Source: Brevibacillus dissolubilis (GTDB taxonomy: Bacteria; Bacillota; Bacilli; Brevibacillales; Brevibacillaceae). Taken from it: 64,000 nucleotides of DNA. A model generated the notes under the pieces. That model saw only the letters and a program-made list of their open reading frames with translations. It made no database searches and was not told the DNA's origin. Position 1 is the stretch's first letter. The number at the start of each line of letters is the position of its first letter. The position numbers and the translations under genes are program-made. Location of the stretch: positions 1-64,000 of the forward strand of contig NZ_VCNA01000018.1 in the NCBI RefSeq assembly GCF_006170445.1, given 5' to 3'. Below, in pieces: positions 50,068-59,581 of this stretch.

Positions 50068-50595
50068 TTATTCTCTTCTCCATTTTTCGAATATTTTCGC
50101 TATATCGTCATTTAGGGAAATCCGTGTACTAAAGCGGTCTTCTTTTGTTTTGTCGACCGTTTCTTTGATCTCCTTGCCTGTACTTTCTATATCTAACAGC
50201 AACTCCCGCGCGGATTTGCGCAGTGCTCCCTGCCCGAAGATAACACGCTGCGAGGTATAATCTGAGGTTGCTACATATATTTGTCGATTTTTCTCGAAAT
50301 ATTCGTGGACAAGCTTCTCAATTTTTTCATCCGCGGTCTCTTTTTCTTTTGTAAAGTATATATCAATCAAATATTCATTTTGAATACGACCAAGCCCTGG
50401 GACCATGTAAGCGTCAAAAACGACGATTACTTTGGTCCCAGAGTAGCTTTGGTAGTCAGCCAGCATGGAAATCAGTTGATCGCGCGCTTCATCCATCAAC
50501 TCTTTATCCTTGAGATCGCGCAGCTTTGGCCATGCGCCTATGATATTGTAGCCATCGACGATCAACATGGATTTTGGCTTTTTTTTGCGTGCCAT
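50068..50595 (-). CDS. rae1: Rae1 (YacP), NYN/PIN-like ribosome-associated endoribonuclease
   Basis: A 175-residue NYN-domain protein. Conserved acidic positions are seen in LIVDGYNIIGAWP, DEARDQL and VFDAY. In B. subtilis Rae1 cleaves certain mRNAs in the ribosomal A site. The ATG lies one base after the rlmB stop, in the cysE-cysS-mrnC-rlmB-rae1 order known from Bacillus. Confidence 0.92.
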   Translation of the reverse strand: MARKKKPKSMLIVDGYNIIGAWPKLRDLKDKELMDEARDQLISMLADYQSYSGTKVIVVFDAYMVPGLGRIQNEYLIDIYFTKEKETADEKIEKLVHEYFEKNRQIYVATSDYTSQRVIFGQGALRKSARELLLDIESTGKEIKETVDKTKEDRFSTRISLNDDIAKIFEKWRRE

Positions 50596-50596
50596 C

Positions 50597-51352
50597 TTAT
50601 TTCACCCGTGCTGGAAGCGGATTGCGCGAACGGTGAACTTCGTACATGAGCAGTGCTGCTGCAACAGAAGCGTTGAGAGAGGTGACTTGTCCGACCATCG
50701 GCAAACGATAGAGGAAATCACAGTTTTCACGGACCAGACGGCTCATTCCTTTGCCTTCGCTTCCGATCACGATGGCAATTGGCATGGTGAAGTCGCCTTC
50801 ACGGAAATCCTGCTTGCCTTGGGCATCCGTACCGGCGATCCAGAAGCCTGCGTCTTTGAGGTCTTTCATGGTCTGTACGATGTTGGTGACACGGGCCACC
50901 GGTACATATTCGATCGCCCCGGCAGATGCTTTGGCTACGGTTGCGGTCAGACTGACAGAGCGGCGCTTTGGAATGATGACACCGTGAGCACCGACTGCAT
51001 CTGCTGTACGCAGGATTGAGCCGAGGTTATGCGGGTCTTCGAGTTCATCGAGGATGATAACGAATGGCTGCTCGTTCTTTTCCTTGGCGCGGGCAATCAT
51101 ATCCTCGACTTCGATATAGTCATAGGCAGCGACGGACGCGATGACACCTTGGTGGTTTTCCGTTCCGGAGAGCAGATCCAGTTTTTTGCGGTTGGCGTTG
51201 CTGATGACGATGCCATTCTCCTTCGCCAAGGCAAAGACAGGGCCCATCTGTTTTTGATTGACTCCTTCTGCAATGAAAATTTTGTTGATGGTGCGGCCTG
51301 ATCTGAGCGCCTCAATAACCGGATTCTTACCGACAATCCATTCTTCACTCAT
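50597..51352 (-). CDS. rlmB: 23S rRNA 2'-O-ribose methyltransferase, TrmH/RlmB family
   Basis: A 251-residue SPOUT methyltransferase with an N-terminal L30e-like substrate-binding domain (GKNPVIEALRSGRTINKIFI) and the knotted domain with motifs NLGSILRTADAVGAHGVII, VIGSEGKGMSRLV and PMVGQVTSLNASVAAALL. RlmB methylates G2251 in E. coli; the exact nucleotide here is inferred. Start ATG overlaps the mrnC stop by four bases (ATGA). Confidence 0.95.
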   Translation of the reverse strand: MSEEWIVGKNPVIEALRSGRTINKIFIAEGVNQKQMGPVFALAKENGIVISNANRKKLDLLSGTENHQGVIASVAAYDYIEVEDMIARAKEKNEQPFVIILDELEDPHNLGSILRTADAVGAHGVIIPKRRSVSLTATVAKASAGAIEYVPVARVTNIVQTMKDLKDAGFWIAGTDAQGKQDFREGDFTMPIAIVIGSEGKGMSRLVRENCDFLYRLPMVGQVTSLNASVAAALLMYEVHRSRNPLPARVK

Positions 51353-51759
51353 ATGCTTTCTGCTCCTTCCACGATGGCGAATGCCTGCTGAATGATTTCA
51401 GCGAGACGATCATCTTGTCCGTTCAAATATAGATAGCCGATCAATGCTTCAAAGGCTGTAGCGTGCCGATAATCGATGATATCGGCATTTTTGGCTGATG
51501 AGCCTGATTTGGCGTTGCGTCCGCGCCGCACCTCCCGTTGTTCCTCTTCGGTGAGCTGCGGCATCAATGCATGCAGGATGGTTGCCTGTGCTTTGGCGGA
51601 TACGTAACGCTTGGTTTCTTTGTGTAAATCATTGGGTTTCGCGATCCCCTTCGCAATCAGGTGATAGCGGACACAGTGCGAGTAGGTCGCATCCCCTAAG
51701 AATGCGAGCACAAGCGAATTGGCTTGTTTGGGATCGCGGGTCAATGGCTCTCTGAACAT
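51349..51759 (-). CDS. mrnC: Mini-ribonuclease III
   Basis: A 136-residue RNase III catalytic domain without a double-stranded RNA-binding domain, used in Bacillus for 23S rRNA maturation. Acidic active-site motifs are LAFLGDATYS near the N-terminus and TAFEALIGYLYL near the C-terminus. Sits between cysS and rlmB, overlapping rlmB by four bases. Confidence 0.95.
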   Translation of the reverse strand: MFREPLTRDPKQANSLVLAFLGDATYSHCVRYHLIAKGIAKPNDLHKETKRYVSAKAQATILHALMPQLTEEEQREVRRGRNAKSGSSAKNADIIDYRHATAFEALIGYLYLNGQDDRLAEIIQQAFAIVEGAESI

Positions 51760-51774
51760 GACAGTATATGCTCC

Positions 51775-53181
51775 TTATTTACGGCGCCAACGAACGCCTT
51801 GCGGGGTGTCTTCGAGGATGATGCCTTTTTCGGTCAACAGGTCACGGATTTCATCGGCGCGGGCAAAATTGCGGGATTTGCGTGCTTCGGTACGCTCTAC
51901 GATCAGCGCTTCGACCTCTTCTGCGAGAAGTGGTGCCTCTTCAACCAGAATGAGACCAAGCACCTCAGACATCTCTTCAAACAGCTCTTTGTAAGCACGC
52001 AGTTCGATGACACCGACATTATCGTTGCGAAGATAAAGGTTTACTTCTTTAGCCAAATCAAACAAAACCGTGATTGCATTGGCGGTATTAATATCATCGC
52101 TCAGCTCTTCGATGAAACGTTGACGCAGTTCAGAGACGATACGTGCTTGCTCCTCCGCCAAGCCATTCGGCTCTTCCGGGCGGGCTGTTGTAAAGCGATG
52201 CCCGATGCTGGTATAAGCATTTTTGATCCGTTCCAGCCCATTAGCCGCTTGTTCGAGCAGTTCGCTGCTGAAGTTGATCGGGCCGCGGTAGTGACCTGTC
52301 AGCATGAAGAAACGGATCAATTGACCGCCGTGTTGTCCGATCAGGTCTTTGGCGAGGACGAAGTTGCCGAGCGATTTGGACATCTTCTCATTATTGATAT
52401 TGAGCATTCCGTTGTGCAGCCAGTAGCGGGCGAATACCTTGCCGGTGTAGCACTCGGATTGAGCGATCTCGTTTTCGTGGTGCGGGAAGGTCAGGTCTGT
52501 ACCACCTGCGTGAATGTCGATGGTTTCGCCAAGGAATTTGAGCGCCATCGCTGAGCACTCGATGTGCCAGCCTGGTCGCCCTTGGCCCCACGGACTTTCC
52601 CAGGAAATTTCCCCTGGCTTCGCTGCTTTCCACAATGCAAAATCAAGCGGGTTTTCTTTTTTCTCACTGATCTCGATACGTGCACCTGCCTGCAGGTCTT
52701 CGAGTGGCTGATGGGACAGCTTGCCGTATTCTTCGAAGCGGTTGGTGCGGAAGTAGACATCGCCTTCACTTTCATAAGCGAAGCCTTTTTCGATCAGACC
52801 GGAAATGAATTCGATAATCTCCGGAATCGTGTTCATCACTCGCGGTTGGATATCCGGCGGCAACACATTGAGTCCTTGCAGATCTGCGTTGTAAGCGTCT
52901 GTGTAGCGGTCTGCCAGCTCGTGGACGGTCGTCTCTTCTTCATTGGCGCGGCGGATCAGTTTGTCATCGACATCGGTGATGTTTTGGACGAATGTCACCT
53001 CATAGCCGCGGTACTTCAAAAAGCGGCGCAGCGTGTCAAAGATGATCGCCGGTCTGGAGTTTCCTATATGAATATAATTATAGACAGTTGGCCCGCAGAC
53101 ATACATTTTTACTTTGCCCTCTTCAAGCGGGACGAACACTTCTTTTTGCTTGGTCATCGTGTTATACAAGCGAATGCTCAT
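51775..53181 (-). CDS. cysS: Cysteinyl-tRNA synthetase
   Basis: A 468-residue class I synthetase. HIGH-type motif HIGNSRP, KMSKS in EKMSKSLGN, and zinc/cysteine-recognition residues Cys in YVCGPTVYN, Cys in HIECSAM and His in PHHENE are present. ATG 53181 has GGAG upstream and gives family length; the start lies 20 bases inside the end of cysE, so the two genes are coupled. Expression should respond to uncharged tRNA-Cys through the T-box upstream of cysE. Confidence 0.97.
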   Translation of the reverse strand: MSIRLYNTMTKQKEVFVPLEEGKVKMYVCGPTVYNYIHIGNSRPAIIFDTLRRFLKYRGYEVTFVQNITDVDDKLIRRANEEETTVHELADRYTDAYNADLQGLNVLPPDIQPRVMNTIPEIIEFISGLIEKGFAYESEGDVYFRTNRFEEYGKLSHQPLEDLQAGARIEISEKKENPLDFALWKAAKPGEISWESPWGQGRPGWHIECSAMALKFLGETIDIHAGGTDLTFPHHENEIAQSECYTGKVFARYWLHNGMLNINNEKMSKSLGNFVLAKDLIGQHGGQLIRFFMLTGHYRGPINFSSELLEQAANGLERIKNAYTSIGHRFTTARPEEPNGLAEEQARIVSELRQRFIEELSDDINTANAITVLFDLAKEVNLYLRNDNVGVIELRAYKELFEEMSEVLGLILVEEAPLLAEEVEALIVERTEARKSRNFARADEIRDLLTEKGIILEDTPQGVRWRRK

Positions 53182-53833
53182 TTTGGTTGTTCTCCTTTTC
53201 CTTTTGCAATGAATGAACTTGGTTCCGCAGGCTTTCAATCTCATTTTGCATTTGGCGGATCATATCAAGGACAGGGTCAGGCAGATTGACGTGGTCGAGG
53301 TCGCGTTTGACCTTTTTCCCGTCTTGCATCACAATACGGCCCGGGATACCGACAACCGTAGAATTGGGTGGAACGGGTTGCAATACGACAGAACCTGCCC
53401 CGATCTTGGAGTTGTCACCAATCTTGAATGAACCGAGAACTTTGGCTCCGGAGGCGATGATCACGTTGTTGCCGACGGTCGGATGGCGTTTGCCTTTTTC
53501 TTTACCGGTACCACCCAACGTAACTCCCTGATAGATGGTTACATCGTCCCCCACCTCACAGGTTTCCCCGATTACTACTCCCATCCCGTGGTCGATGAAC
53601 AGACGGCGTCCAATCGTTGCTCCTGGATGGATCTCAATTCCTGTGATAAAACGGGCTAACTGTGAGACGATACGGGCTAAAGTCGTAAACCCTCTGCGCC
53701 ACAACGGATTTGAAATTCTGTGCATCCAAATGGCATGTAGCCCTGAATAAGTCATAATCACTTCCATCCGGCTTCTGGCGGCCGGGTCTTGTTCAAATAC
53801 TACTTCGATGTCTTCCTTCATTCGTCCCCACAT
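53162..53833 (-). CDS. cysE: Serine O-acetyltransferase
   Basis: A 223-residue hexapeptide-repeat enzyme making O-acetylserine for cysteine synthesis. Left-handed helix repeats from about residue 60, with [21 protein letters not shown] and [20 protein letters not shown], plus a charged coiled-coil-like C-terminal tail ([20 protein letters not shown]). ATG 53833 has AGGAGGCG eight bases upstream. Controlled by the T-box directly upstream and overlapping cysS downstream. Confidence 0.96.
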   Translation of the reverse strand: MWGRMKEDIEVVFEQDPAARSRMEVIMTYSGLHAIWMHRISNPLWRRGFTTLARIVSQLARFITGIEIHPGATIGRRLFIDHGMGVVIGETCEVGDDVTIYQGVTLGGTGKEKGKRHPTVGNNVIIASGAKVLGSFKIGDNSKIGAGSVVLQPVPPNSTVVGIPGRIVMQDGKKVKRDLDHVNLPDPVLDMIRQMQNEIESLRNQVHSLQKEKENNQNEHSLV

Positions 53834-53869
53834 ACCAATTCGCCTCCTGTCCAACCATGTTATCGAATA

Positions 53870-54135
53870 AAACAAAAACACCGTCTCACGCCTGCTTCAT
53901 ATACAGGCACAGAGACGGTGTTCACCGCGGTTCCACTCTGCTTGGATCTTACTTATTGGGAAGATCCCGCTCAACTCCCGTAACGTGGGCGAAACGTGTG
54001 AACCTACTTCCGAAACTGGTTATGTTCCCGGGTTCGGGTCACATGCTCACAGGTGCATTTCTAAGGGTAAGCGACGAATGGCTTCCACCTGGTCCATTCT
54101 CTCTGGTGACGCTTGCTCCTTGTACTTCTCCTGTT
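53870..54135 (-). promoter_or_regulatory. T-box riboswitch of the cysE-cysS operon, cysteine-specific
   Basis: A tRNA-sensing leader filling the 332-base gltX-cysE gap. The T-box sequence AGAGTGGAACCGCGG is at 53925-53939; the terminator (AACACCGTCTC paired with GAGACGGTGTT, then TTTGTTTT) is at 53874-53922. On the 3' side of stem I, AAATGCAC presents the specifier TGC (54055-54057), a cysteine codon. Uncharged tRNA-Cys should prevent termination. Confidence 0.9.
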
Positions 54136-54165
54136 CAGCGCATTTGGCTGTATGCGGTTGTCGAT

Positions 54166-55638
54166 CTATGCTCCTTGACGCTCGGAGATGACTCGCTCCA
54201 AGCGGGTAAGTACTTGTTCACGACCGATCAGGTACAGAGATTGGTCGAGGTCGCGACCGTGCGCCTGTCCAGTAGTCGCTACACGGACTGGCATGAAGAG
54301 CGCTTTGCCCTTATGACCGGTTTCTTTTTGTACGGCTTTGAGTGACGCCTTGATCGTTTCTACAGTATATTCGCCTTGCTCCTCAAGGTGCTTCTTAAAG
54401 GATGCCAGTACCTCTGGAACCTGCGGCTCGGTAAGAACTGCTACCGCTTCTTCATCATACACCACTTCATCAAGGAAAAACAATGCGGAGAGCGGTACGA
54501 TCTGCGCGCAATAGGACATCTGCTCTTGGTAGAGTCCGACGATTCCTTTGACACGCTCATACCCTGCTTCGGACAGGTTTTCTTCGATGAAGCCTGCTTT
54601 TTGCAGGTGTGGGATACACATATCAGTAATCAGCTCAAGCGGCTTCGCTTTGAGATAGTGGTTGTTCATCCAGTTCATCTTGGTAGAATCGAACACCGCT
54701 GGAGATTTGTTGACGCGCTCCAGTGAGAAGATATCGATGATCTGCTCTTTGGAGAAGATCTCTTCTTCACCGCCTGGGGACCAGCCCAGCAGAACGAGGA
54801 AGTTGACGATCGCTTCCGGCAAGAACCCAAGATCACGGTACTGCTCGATGAATTGGATGATGCTCTCATCGCGCTTACTCATCTTTTTGCCTTCTTGGTT
54901 GAGGATGAGCGCCAAGTGAGCGAATTGTGGAGCTTCCCAGCCGAACGCTTCGTAGATCATGAGCTGACGAGGCGTGTTGGACAAGTGCTCCTCCCCACGG
55001 ACAACGTGGCTGATCTTCATCAGATAGTCGTCGATTACAACCGCGAAGTTGTAGGTCGGGATTCCATCCGGACGGCAGATAACGAAGTCACCCATGTCGC
55101 TGGTATCAAACGTAACCTCACCGCGGATCGAGTCGTTCACGACATAGCTGCGGCCCTCTGGTACGAGGAAGTGAACGGACGGGGTACGCCCTTCAGCTTC
55201 GTATTGGGCTTTTTGCTCTGGTGTTACATGGCGGTGGTGCTCTGCGATCTTCGGTGTCTCGTTGCGGGCGATTTGCTCTTCACGCTCAGCGTCCAGCTCT
55301 TCCTTGGTCGCGTAGCAGTAGTAGGCTTTGCCTTCTGCGAGGAGTTGGTCAATATAGCCGCGGTAGATATCAAGACGCTCCATTTGACGGTATGGAGCAT
55401 ATGGGCCGCCGATATCCATGGACTCGTCCCAATCGACGCCGAGCCATTTGAGGTTTTCCATTTGTTTCTCCGCTGCGTTCTCTACATTGCGGGTTTGGTC
55501 TGTATCTTCAATGCGTACGATGAACTTGCCACCGTTTCTGCGTGCATACAAGTAGTTAAATAATGCGGTACGTGCACCGCCGATATGTAAATGACCGGTC
55601 GGGCTGGGTGCGTAACGCAAACGGAATTCCCTAGTCAT
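54166..55638 (-). CDS. gltX: Glutamyl-tRNA synthetase
   Basis: A 490-residue class I synthetase. HIGH motif in PSPTGHLHIGGARTALFNYL and KMSKR in GKKMSKRDES. It probably charges both tRNA-Glu and tRNA-Gln, with mischarged tRNA corrected by GatCAB as in other Bacilli; this is inferred from lineage. GGATGGTG precedes the ATG. A promoter is visible at the end of ispDF. Confidence 0.97.
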   Translation of the reverse strand: MTREFRLRYAPSPTGHLHIGGARTALFNYLYARRNGGKFIVRIEDTDQTRNVENAAEKQMENLKWLGVDWDESMDIGGPYAPYRQMERLDIYRGYIDQLLAEGKAYYCYATKEELDAEREEQIARNETPKIAEHHRHVTPEQKAQYEAEGRTPSVHFLVPEGRSYVVNDSIRGEVTFDTSDMGDFVICRPDGIPTYNFAVVIDDYLMKISHVVRGEEHLSNTPRQLMIYEAFGWEAPQFAHLALILNQEGKKMSKRDESIIQFIEQYRDLGFLPEAIVNFLVLLGWSPGGEEEIFSKEQIIDIFSLERVNKSPAVFDSTKMNWMNNHYLKAKPLELITDMCIPHLQKAGFIEENLSEAGYERVKGIVGLYQEQMSYCAQIVPLSALFFLDEVVYDEEAVAVLTEPQVPEVLASFKKHLEEQGEYTVETIKASLKAVQKETGHKGKALFMPVRVATTGQAHGRDLDQSLYLIGREQVLTRLERVISERQGA

Positions 55639-55670
55639 GTCGACACCATCCTTCTATTCTATACCAGTTC

Positions 55671-55699
55671 ATCATACTACTTCGATTCTTGCTTGACAA
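55671..55699 (-). promoter_or_regulatory. Candidate gltX promoter
   Basis: TTGTCA (55694-55699), 17-base spacer, TATGAT (55671-55676), overlapping the last codons of ispDF. Confidence 0.5.
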
Positions 55700-56867
55700 G
55701 CAAACACACGGCTTGGGCGGCAATGCCTTCCCCACGTCCGGTAAACCCGAGTTTTTCAGTCGTGGTTGCTTTGATATTCACCTGAGAAAGGTCAGCATCG
55801 AGCGCGACCGAGATCAGTTCCTGCATGGAGATGATGTGCGGAGCCATCTTCGGCGCCTGTGCGATGATCGTCGCATCGAGGTTACCCAGCTCGTAGCCGC
55901 GCGCTTTAGCCATTTTCCAGCAGTGCAGGAGGAGCTTTAAGCTGTCTGCGTCTTTAAATCGTGGATCCGTATCTGGAAAATGACGCCCGATATCCCCTTC
56001 TCCGATCGCACCGAGGATCGCATCGGTAATCGCGTGAAGCAACACATCGGCGTCAGAGTGGCCGAGCAGCCCCTTTTCATAAGGAATGGTGATACCGCCG
56101 ATAATCAGCGGGCGGCCTTCCACCAGTTGATGTACGTCAAAACCTTGTCCAATTCGCATCATAGGTACCTTACTCCTTTTATTTTTACGCTTGCGCAGTA
56201 TCTCTTCCCCAAAGACCAAATCTTCTGGAGTCGTTATTTTGATATTCTCATAGCTTCCCATCACAACCGTCACCGGATAGCCCATCCACTCGACAAGGCT
56301 CGCATCATCCGTCCCCAAGAGGCCCGCCGCCATAGCTCTGGCATGTGCCTCAATCACGAGAGAAAGACGAAAAGCTTGTGGGGTCTGAACCGCCCACAAG
56401 CTCTCACGCCGAGGTGTAGCCTCGACCACCCCTTCCGGATTAACCACTTTGATCGTATCCTTGACGGGTACGGCCACAATGATTGCATCGGCTTCGCGTA
56501 CTTTTTCGATCGTCTCGCTGATTTGCGCCGGGGTGATGAAGGGTCTTGCCGCATCGTGGATCAGGACGTACTCGCAGGAGGGAGACAGGGCAGCCAGACC
56601 ACTGCGGACACTGTCCTGTCGCTCCGCTCCGCCCAATGCGAGCTTCACATCATAGGGTACGGTGGAGGCCCATTCTTCGATATCGGGGAGGTCTTGCTCA
56701 CTGATGACCAAAACCACCTCACCGATCTCTGGATGATCCGCAAACACTTGTACGGTATGCTCCAGTATCGGCTTATCCTCAAGCGTCAGCCAAATTTTGT
56801 TGTATCCGGCTCCCATGCGTTTGCCGGAACCAGCCGCGACAATCACCACACCTGTATCCACGTTCAT
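55677..56867 (-). CDS. ispDF: Fused IspD-IspF, two enzymes of the MEP isoprenoid pathway
   Basis: A 396-residue open frame. Residues 1 to about 228 are IspD (CDP-ME synthase: [29 protein letters not shown]). Residues 237-396 are IspF (MECDP synthase: metal ligands Asp244, His246 and His278; [17 protein letters not shown]). Bacillus normally has two separate genes. Here the IspF start ATG (56159) still has AAAAGGAG (56173-56180) upstream, so separate IspF could also be made. ATG 56867 (or GTG 56861) is the start of the IspD part. The fusion could be real, incipient, or the product of a sequencing indel at the junction. Confidence 0.88.
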   Translation of the reverse strand: MNVDTGVVIVAAGSGKRMGAGYNKIWLTLEDKPILEHTVQVFADHPEIGEVVLVISEQDLPDIEEWASTVPYDVKLALGGAERQDSVRSGLAALSPSCEYVLIHDAARPFITPAQISETIEKVREADAIIVAVPVKDTIKVVNPEGVVEATPRRESLWAVQTPQAFRLSLVIEAHARAMAAGLLGTDDASLVEWMGYPVTVVMGSYENIKITTPEDLVFGEEILRKRKNKRSKVPMMRIGQGFDVHQLVEGRPLIIGGITIPYEKGLLGHSDADVLLHAITDAILGAIGEGDIGRHFPDTDPRFKDADSLKLLLHCWKMAKARGYELGNLDATIIAQAPKMAPHIISMQELISVALDADLSQVNIKATTTEKLGFTGRGEGIAAQAVCLLVKQESK

Positions 56868-56886
56868 TACCCTCTCTTCAATTCCT

Positions 56887-57981
56887 CTACAGTGCTTTTT
56901 CCAACAGCTTCGGCTTGGCAAAAATCATACGGCCTGCCGACGTCTGCAATACGCTGGTAACCAGTACTTCAATCTCGGTACCGATATAATCTCGGCCACC
57001 CTCGACGACGATCATCGTACCGTCATCGAGATACGCAACGCCCTGACCGTACTCTTTCCCGTCTTTGATGACTTGCACATGCAATTCTTCACCTGGGAGT
57101 ACAACCGGTTTTACGGCATTCGCCAAATCATTGATATTAAGCACAGGGACACCCTGCAATTCGCACACTTTATTCAGGTTGAAGTCGTTGGTGACGACCT
57201 TCCCGTTCAGGACCTTCGCCAGCTTGATGAGCTTACTGTCTACCTCAGTGACGTCTTCGAAGTCGCCCTCGTAGATCTGAACGTTGACCTTCAGCTCTTT
57301 TTGAATTTTGTTGAGGATATCAAGACCACGGCGTCCACGGTTGCGCTTGAGCACGTCAGACGAGTCTGCGATATGCTGCAGCTCCTCTAAGACGAAGCCT
57401 GGGATAACCAACGCGCCCTCGATGAAGCCTGTGCGGCAGATATCCGCAATCCGTCCATCAATAATCACGCTCGTGTCCAAAATCTTATGCTCTACGTTCG
57501 CAGCAAGACCACTGTTTTCCTTTTTGTTCTTGTCTTTGCGCCCGATGGCAAACACGGACATGATCTCATCCTTCTTCCGGAACCCCACCTGGAAGCCAAG
57601 ATACCCAAGCAGAGCAGAAACAAACAGCGGCAAAAAATCTCCTACGACCAGAATCGGAATGCTATTGATGGGCAGGAATAATAAAAAGGCAACGATAAGT
57701 CCAATAATTAACCCCAATGCTCCGAACATCACATCGGTAATCGGCAGTTTCAGGAGCATCTCTTCTCCCCAATGGACCGTGTTGACTACATAATCGACCA
57801 GCCAGTTCGTCAAGAAGAAAAACAATACTGCACCCAGGGCTGCACCAAAATACGGCTGTGCAGGAACCTCTCCAAAATTAAGCATTTCATTCAAGAAAGA
57901 GAACAATTGTGGCCCAAACTGGTATCCCAGACCTCCACCGATCAAAACAAAGAAGACTTTTGTGATTCGCTTTAACAACAT
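56887..57981 (-). CDS. PIN and TRAM domain membrane protein (YacL type)
   Basis: A 364-residue protein: four N-terminal membrane helices (about 1-145), a PIN nuclease-like domain (from [12 protein letters not shown] near 168; acidic residues in [10 protein letters not shown]), and a C-terminal TRAM domain ([21 protein letters not shown]), an RNA-binding fold. Function in Bacilli is not established; the architecture suggests RNA cleavage at the membrane. ATG 57981 follows AAGGAGGTGA. Precedes ispDF by 19 bases. Confidence 0.9.
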   Translation of the reverse strand: MLLKRITKVFFVLIGGGLGYQFGPQLFSFLNEMLNFGEVPAQPYFGAALGAVLFFFLTNWLVDYVVNTVHWGEEMLLKLPITDVMFGALGLIIGLIVAFLLFLPINSIPILVVGDFLPLFVSALLGYLGFQVGFRKKDEIMSVFAIGRKDKNKKENSGLAANVEHKILDTSVIIDGRIADICRTGFIEGALVIPGFVLEELQHIADSSDVLKRNRGRRGLDILNKIQKELKVNVQIYEGDFEDVTEVDSKLIKLAKVLNGKVVTNDFNLNKVCELQGVPVLNINDLANAVKPVVLPGEELHVQVIKDGKEYGQGVAYLDDGTMIVVEGGRDYIGTEIEVLVTSVLQTSAGRMIFAKPKLLEKAL

Positions 57982-58083
57982 GCAGTTCACCTCCTTTTAT
58001 TAATATAGACAGAAGATGGAACAAAAAACCCTGTCTTGCGAGAAAGAAGCCAATCATTTTTTTTCATCATAAACTTACCCCTC

Positions 58084-58113
58084 ACTATAACAAATGATTT
58101 TTTGCCGTGTCAA
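58084..58113 (-). promoter_or_regulatory. Promoter of the PIN/TRAM-ispDF unit
   Basis: TTGACA (58108-58113), 18-base spacer, TATAGT (58084-58089), in the divergent gap. Confidence 0.75.
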
Positions 58114-58170
58114 ATAGCTGTAAATTTTAACATATTAACGCAACATAGGTCAATATAAAACATATGCAAT

Positions 58171-58200
58171 TTGACATGAACAAATCAATCTTTTTATAAT
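58171..58200 (+). promoter_or_regulatory. Promoter of the cysteine-rich unknown gene
   Basis: TTGACA (58171-58176), 18-base spacer, TATAAT (58195-58200), about 60 bases before the start codon; near-consensus, divergent from the PIN/TRAM promoter. Confidence 0.8.
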
Positions 58201-58259
58201 GGGAAAAGAATGTAAGAACATTCTGACGAAATGCTCATCCCAGATTAGAGGTGATGTAC

Positions 58260-58655
58260 ATGTCCGGCAACAATTTGGATGATTTTCAACAACAGGTGTC
58301 TCAATTGCTCATCCGGCATCGGAGCGTGCTTGACATCCTCTCCAAAACGCAAGAAACGACGGCCCGCGTCAATCGTGCTCTGACCAAATCGATTACGGAA
58401 TGCGGCTGTGTGGAAGTGTCCGCCAACAAACAGACGTACGACCCGACAGCGAGCGTCGAAGAGAACCGGGAGCATCTCGGTACCCATTTTCATGGCGAGC
58501 TGTGTGAGCACTGCCATGAGGTGCTGACGGCGGAAATGGGAAAGGCCCTGTTTTACCTGACGTCCCTGTGCAACCTGACTGACATCAAACTGTCCGATGT
58601 AATGAAAACGGAACAAACCAGGCTTCAGACTCTGGGAGTATTTAATCTCTCCTAA
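58260..58655 (+). CDS. Cysteine/histidine-containing protein of unknown function
   Basis: A 131-residue soluble, helical protein. Cysteines at 48 and 50 (ECGC), 82 and 85 (CEHC) and 104, with His 76, 78 and 86 in THFHGELCEHCHE, suggest a metal site or redox pairs. The ending LGVFNLS and the ECGC segment recur, as I recall, in proteins from Paenibacillus and Brevibacillus without known function. ATG 58260 has GAGGTG six bases upstream; GTG 58251 is less likely. It has a near-consensus promoter and its own terminator: a single-gene unit. Confidence 0.88.
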   Translation: MSGNNLDDFQQQVSQLLIRHRSVLDILSKTQETTARVNRALTKSITECGCVEVSANKQTYDPTASVEENREHLGTHFHGELCEHCHEVLTAEMGKALFYLTSLCNLTDIKLSDVMKTEQTRLQTLGVFNLS

Positions 58656-58707
58656 GCACAAAAAGGCACATCTATTTATACTACGAACGAGGTGCCTATA
58701 AAGTTGC

Positions 58708-58742
58708 AAAAACCCCGTTGAAAATTCTCAACGGGGTTTTTT
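58708..58742. terminator. Bidirectional terminator between the unknown gene and pssA
   Basis: AAAAACCCCGTTGA pairs with TCAACGGGGTTTTT (perfect core) with A-run and T-run on both sides, serving both converging genes. A second, weaker hairpin AGGCAC/GTGCCT lies just upstream (about 58664-58697). Confidence 0.9.
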
Positions 58743-58760
58743 ATGCGAGTCACGTGCCTT

Positions 58761-59489
58761 TCATTCAAAAGGCAGTGTCTTTTCATCGGAGATGTCTTTC
58801 TTTTTGAACTTTTTAATCATGATCTCCACGTTTTTTTTTACCCCGTAGAGAGCGTACAAGATCAGCGGCAAGAAGACCAGTTTCGGGAAGTCTTGCGGGA
58901 ACTTGACGGCGACGAGGATCACCAGACCGACGATCACTGGGATAATCCAGTAGGCGCCTTTTGGGATGCCGACTTTTTTGAAGTTCGGGTATTTGACTCG
59001 GGAAATCATGAGGTACGCGAGAAGCAGCATACCAAGCGGGAGCATCAGCTTCGGGAACACCTGATAGAACAGGGCAAAGGTAGCGAGAACGCCGCCTGCT
59101 GCCGTAATCGGCAAGCCGATAAAGTAACCCGGCGTGCCTGCCTGCACGTTAAAACGGGCCAGACGCAGTGCACCGCAGATCGGGAAAATCGCTGTGATAA
59201 GGATACCGACCAACTGGAATTCTTGGAGCACCGCCACATACATGATAAAGGCTGGTGCGACACCAAACGTAATGACATCAGACAAGGAGTCCAACTCTTT
59301 CCCAAACTCACTCTGCGCATTGAGCATACGCGCGACACGTCCGTCTAATCCGTCAAGTAACATACCTATGATGACCGTGATGGCTGCATAACTGACGTAG
59401 TCAAGTCCCTGAAAAGCGAGGATGATCGCAACAATCCCCAAGAACAGATTGCCTACTGTCAGCATGTTCGGCAATGCTTTTAGAAGCAT
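58761..59489 (-). CDS. pssA: CDP-diacylglycerol--serine O-phosphatidyltransferase
   Basis: A 242-residue CDP-alcohol phosphatidyltransferase making phosphatidylserine, precursor of phosphatidylethanolamine. The full motif is present: Asp49-Gly50-x2-Ala53-Arg54, then Gly63, Asp67, Asp71 (DGRVARMLNAQSEFGKELDS). Six to eight hydrophobic helices. ATG 59489 follows GGAGGT. No psd decarboxylase gene is adjacent. Separated from disA by about 90 bases. Confidence 0.95.
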   Translation of the reverse strand: MLLKALPNMLTVGNLFLGIVAIILAFQGLDYVSYAAITVIIGMLLDGLDGRVARMLNAQSEFGKELDSLSDVITFGVAPAFIMYVAVLQEFQLVGILITAIFPICGALRLARFNVQAGTPGYFIGLPITAAGGVLATFALFYQVFPKLMLPLGMLLLAYLMISRVKYPNFKKVGIPKGAYWIIPVIVGLVILVAVKFPQDFPKLVFLPLILYALYGVKKNVEIMIKKFKKKDISDEKTLPFE

Positions 59490-59581
59490 AGGGTACCTCC
59501 ATATCTTTGATCCCGTAGTGTTATGACAGGGAAACATGTATTGGTAAGAAAGGAAAGCATAATGCCTTAATACTAGTCAAA

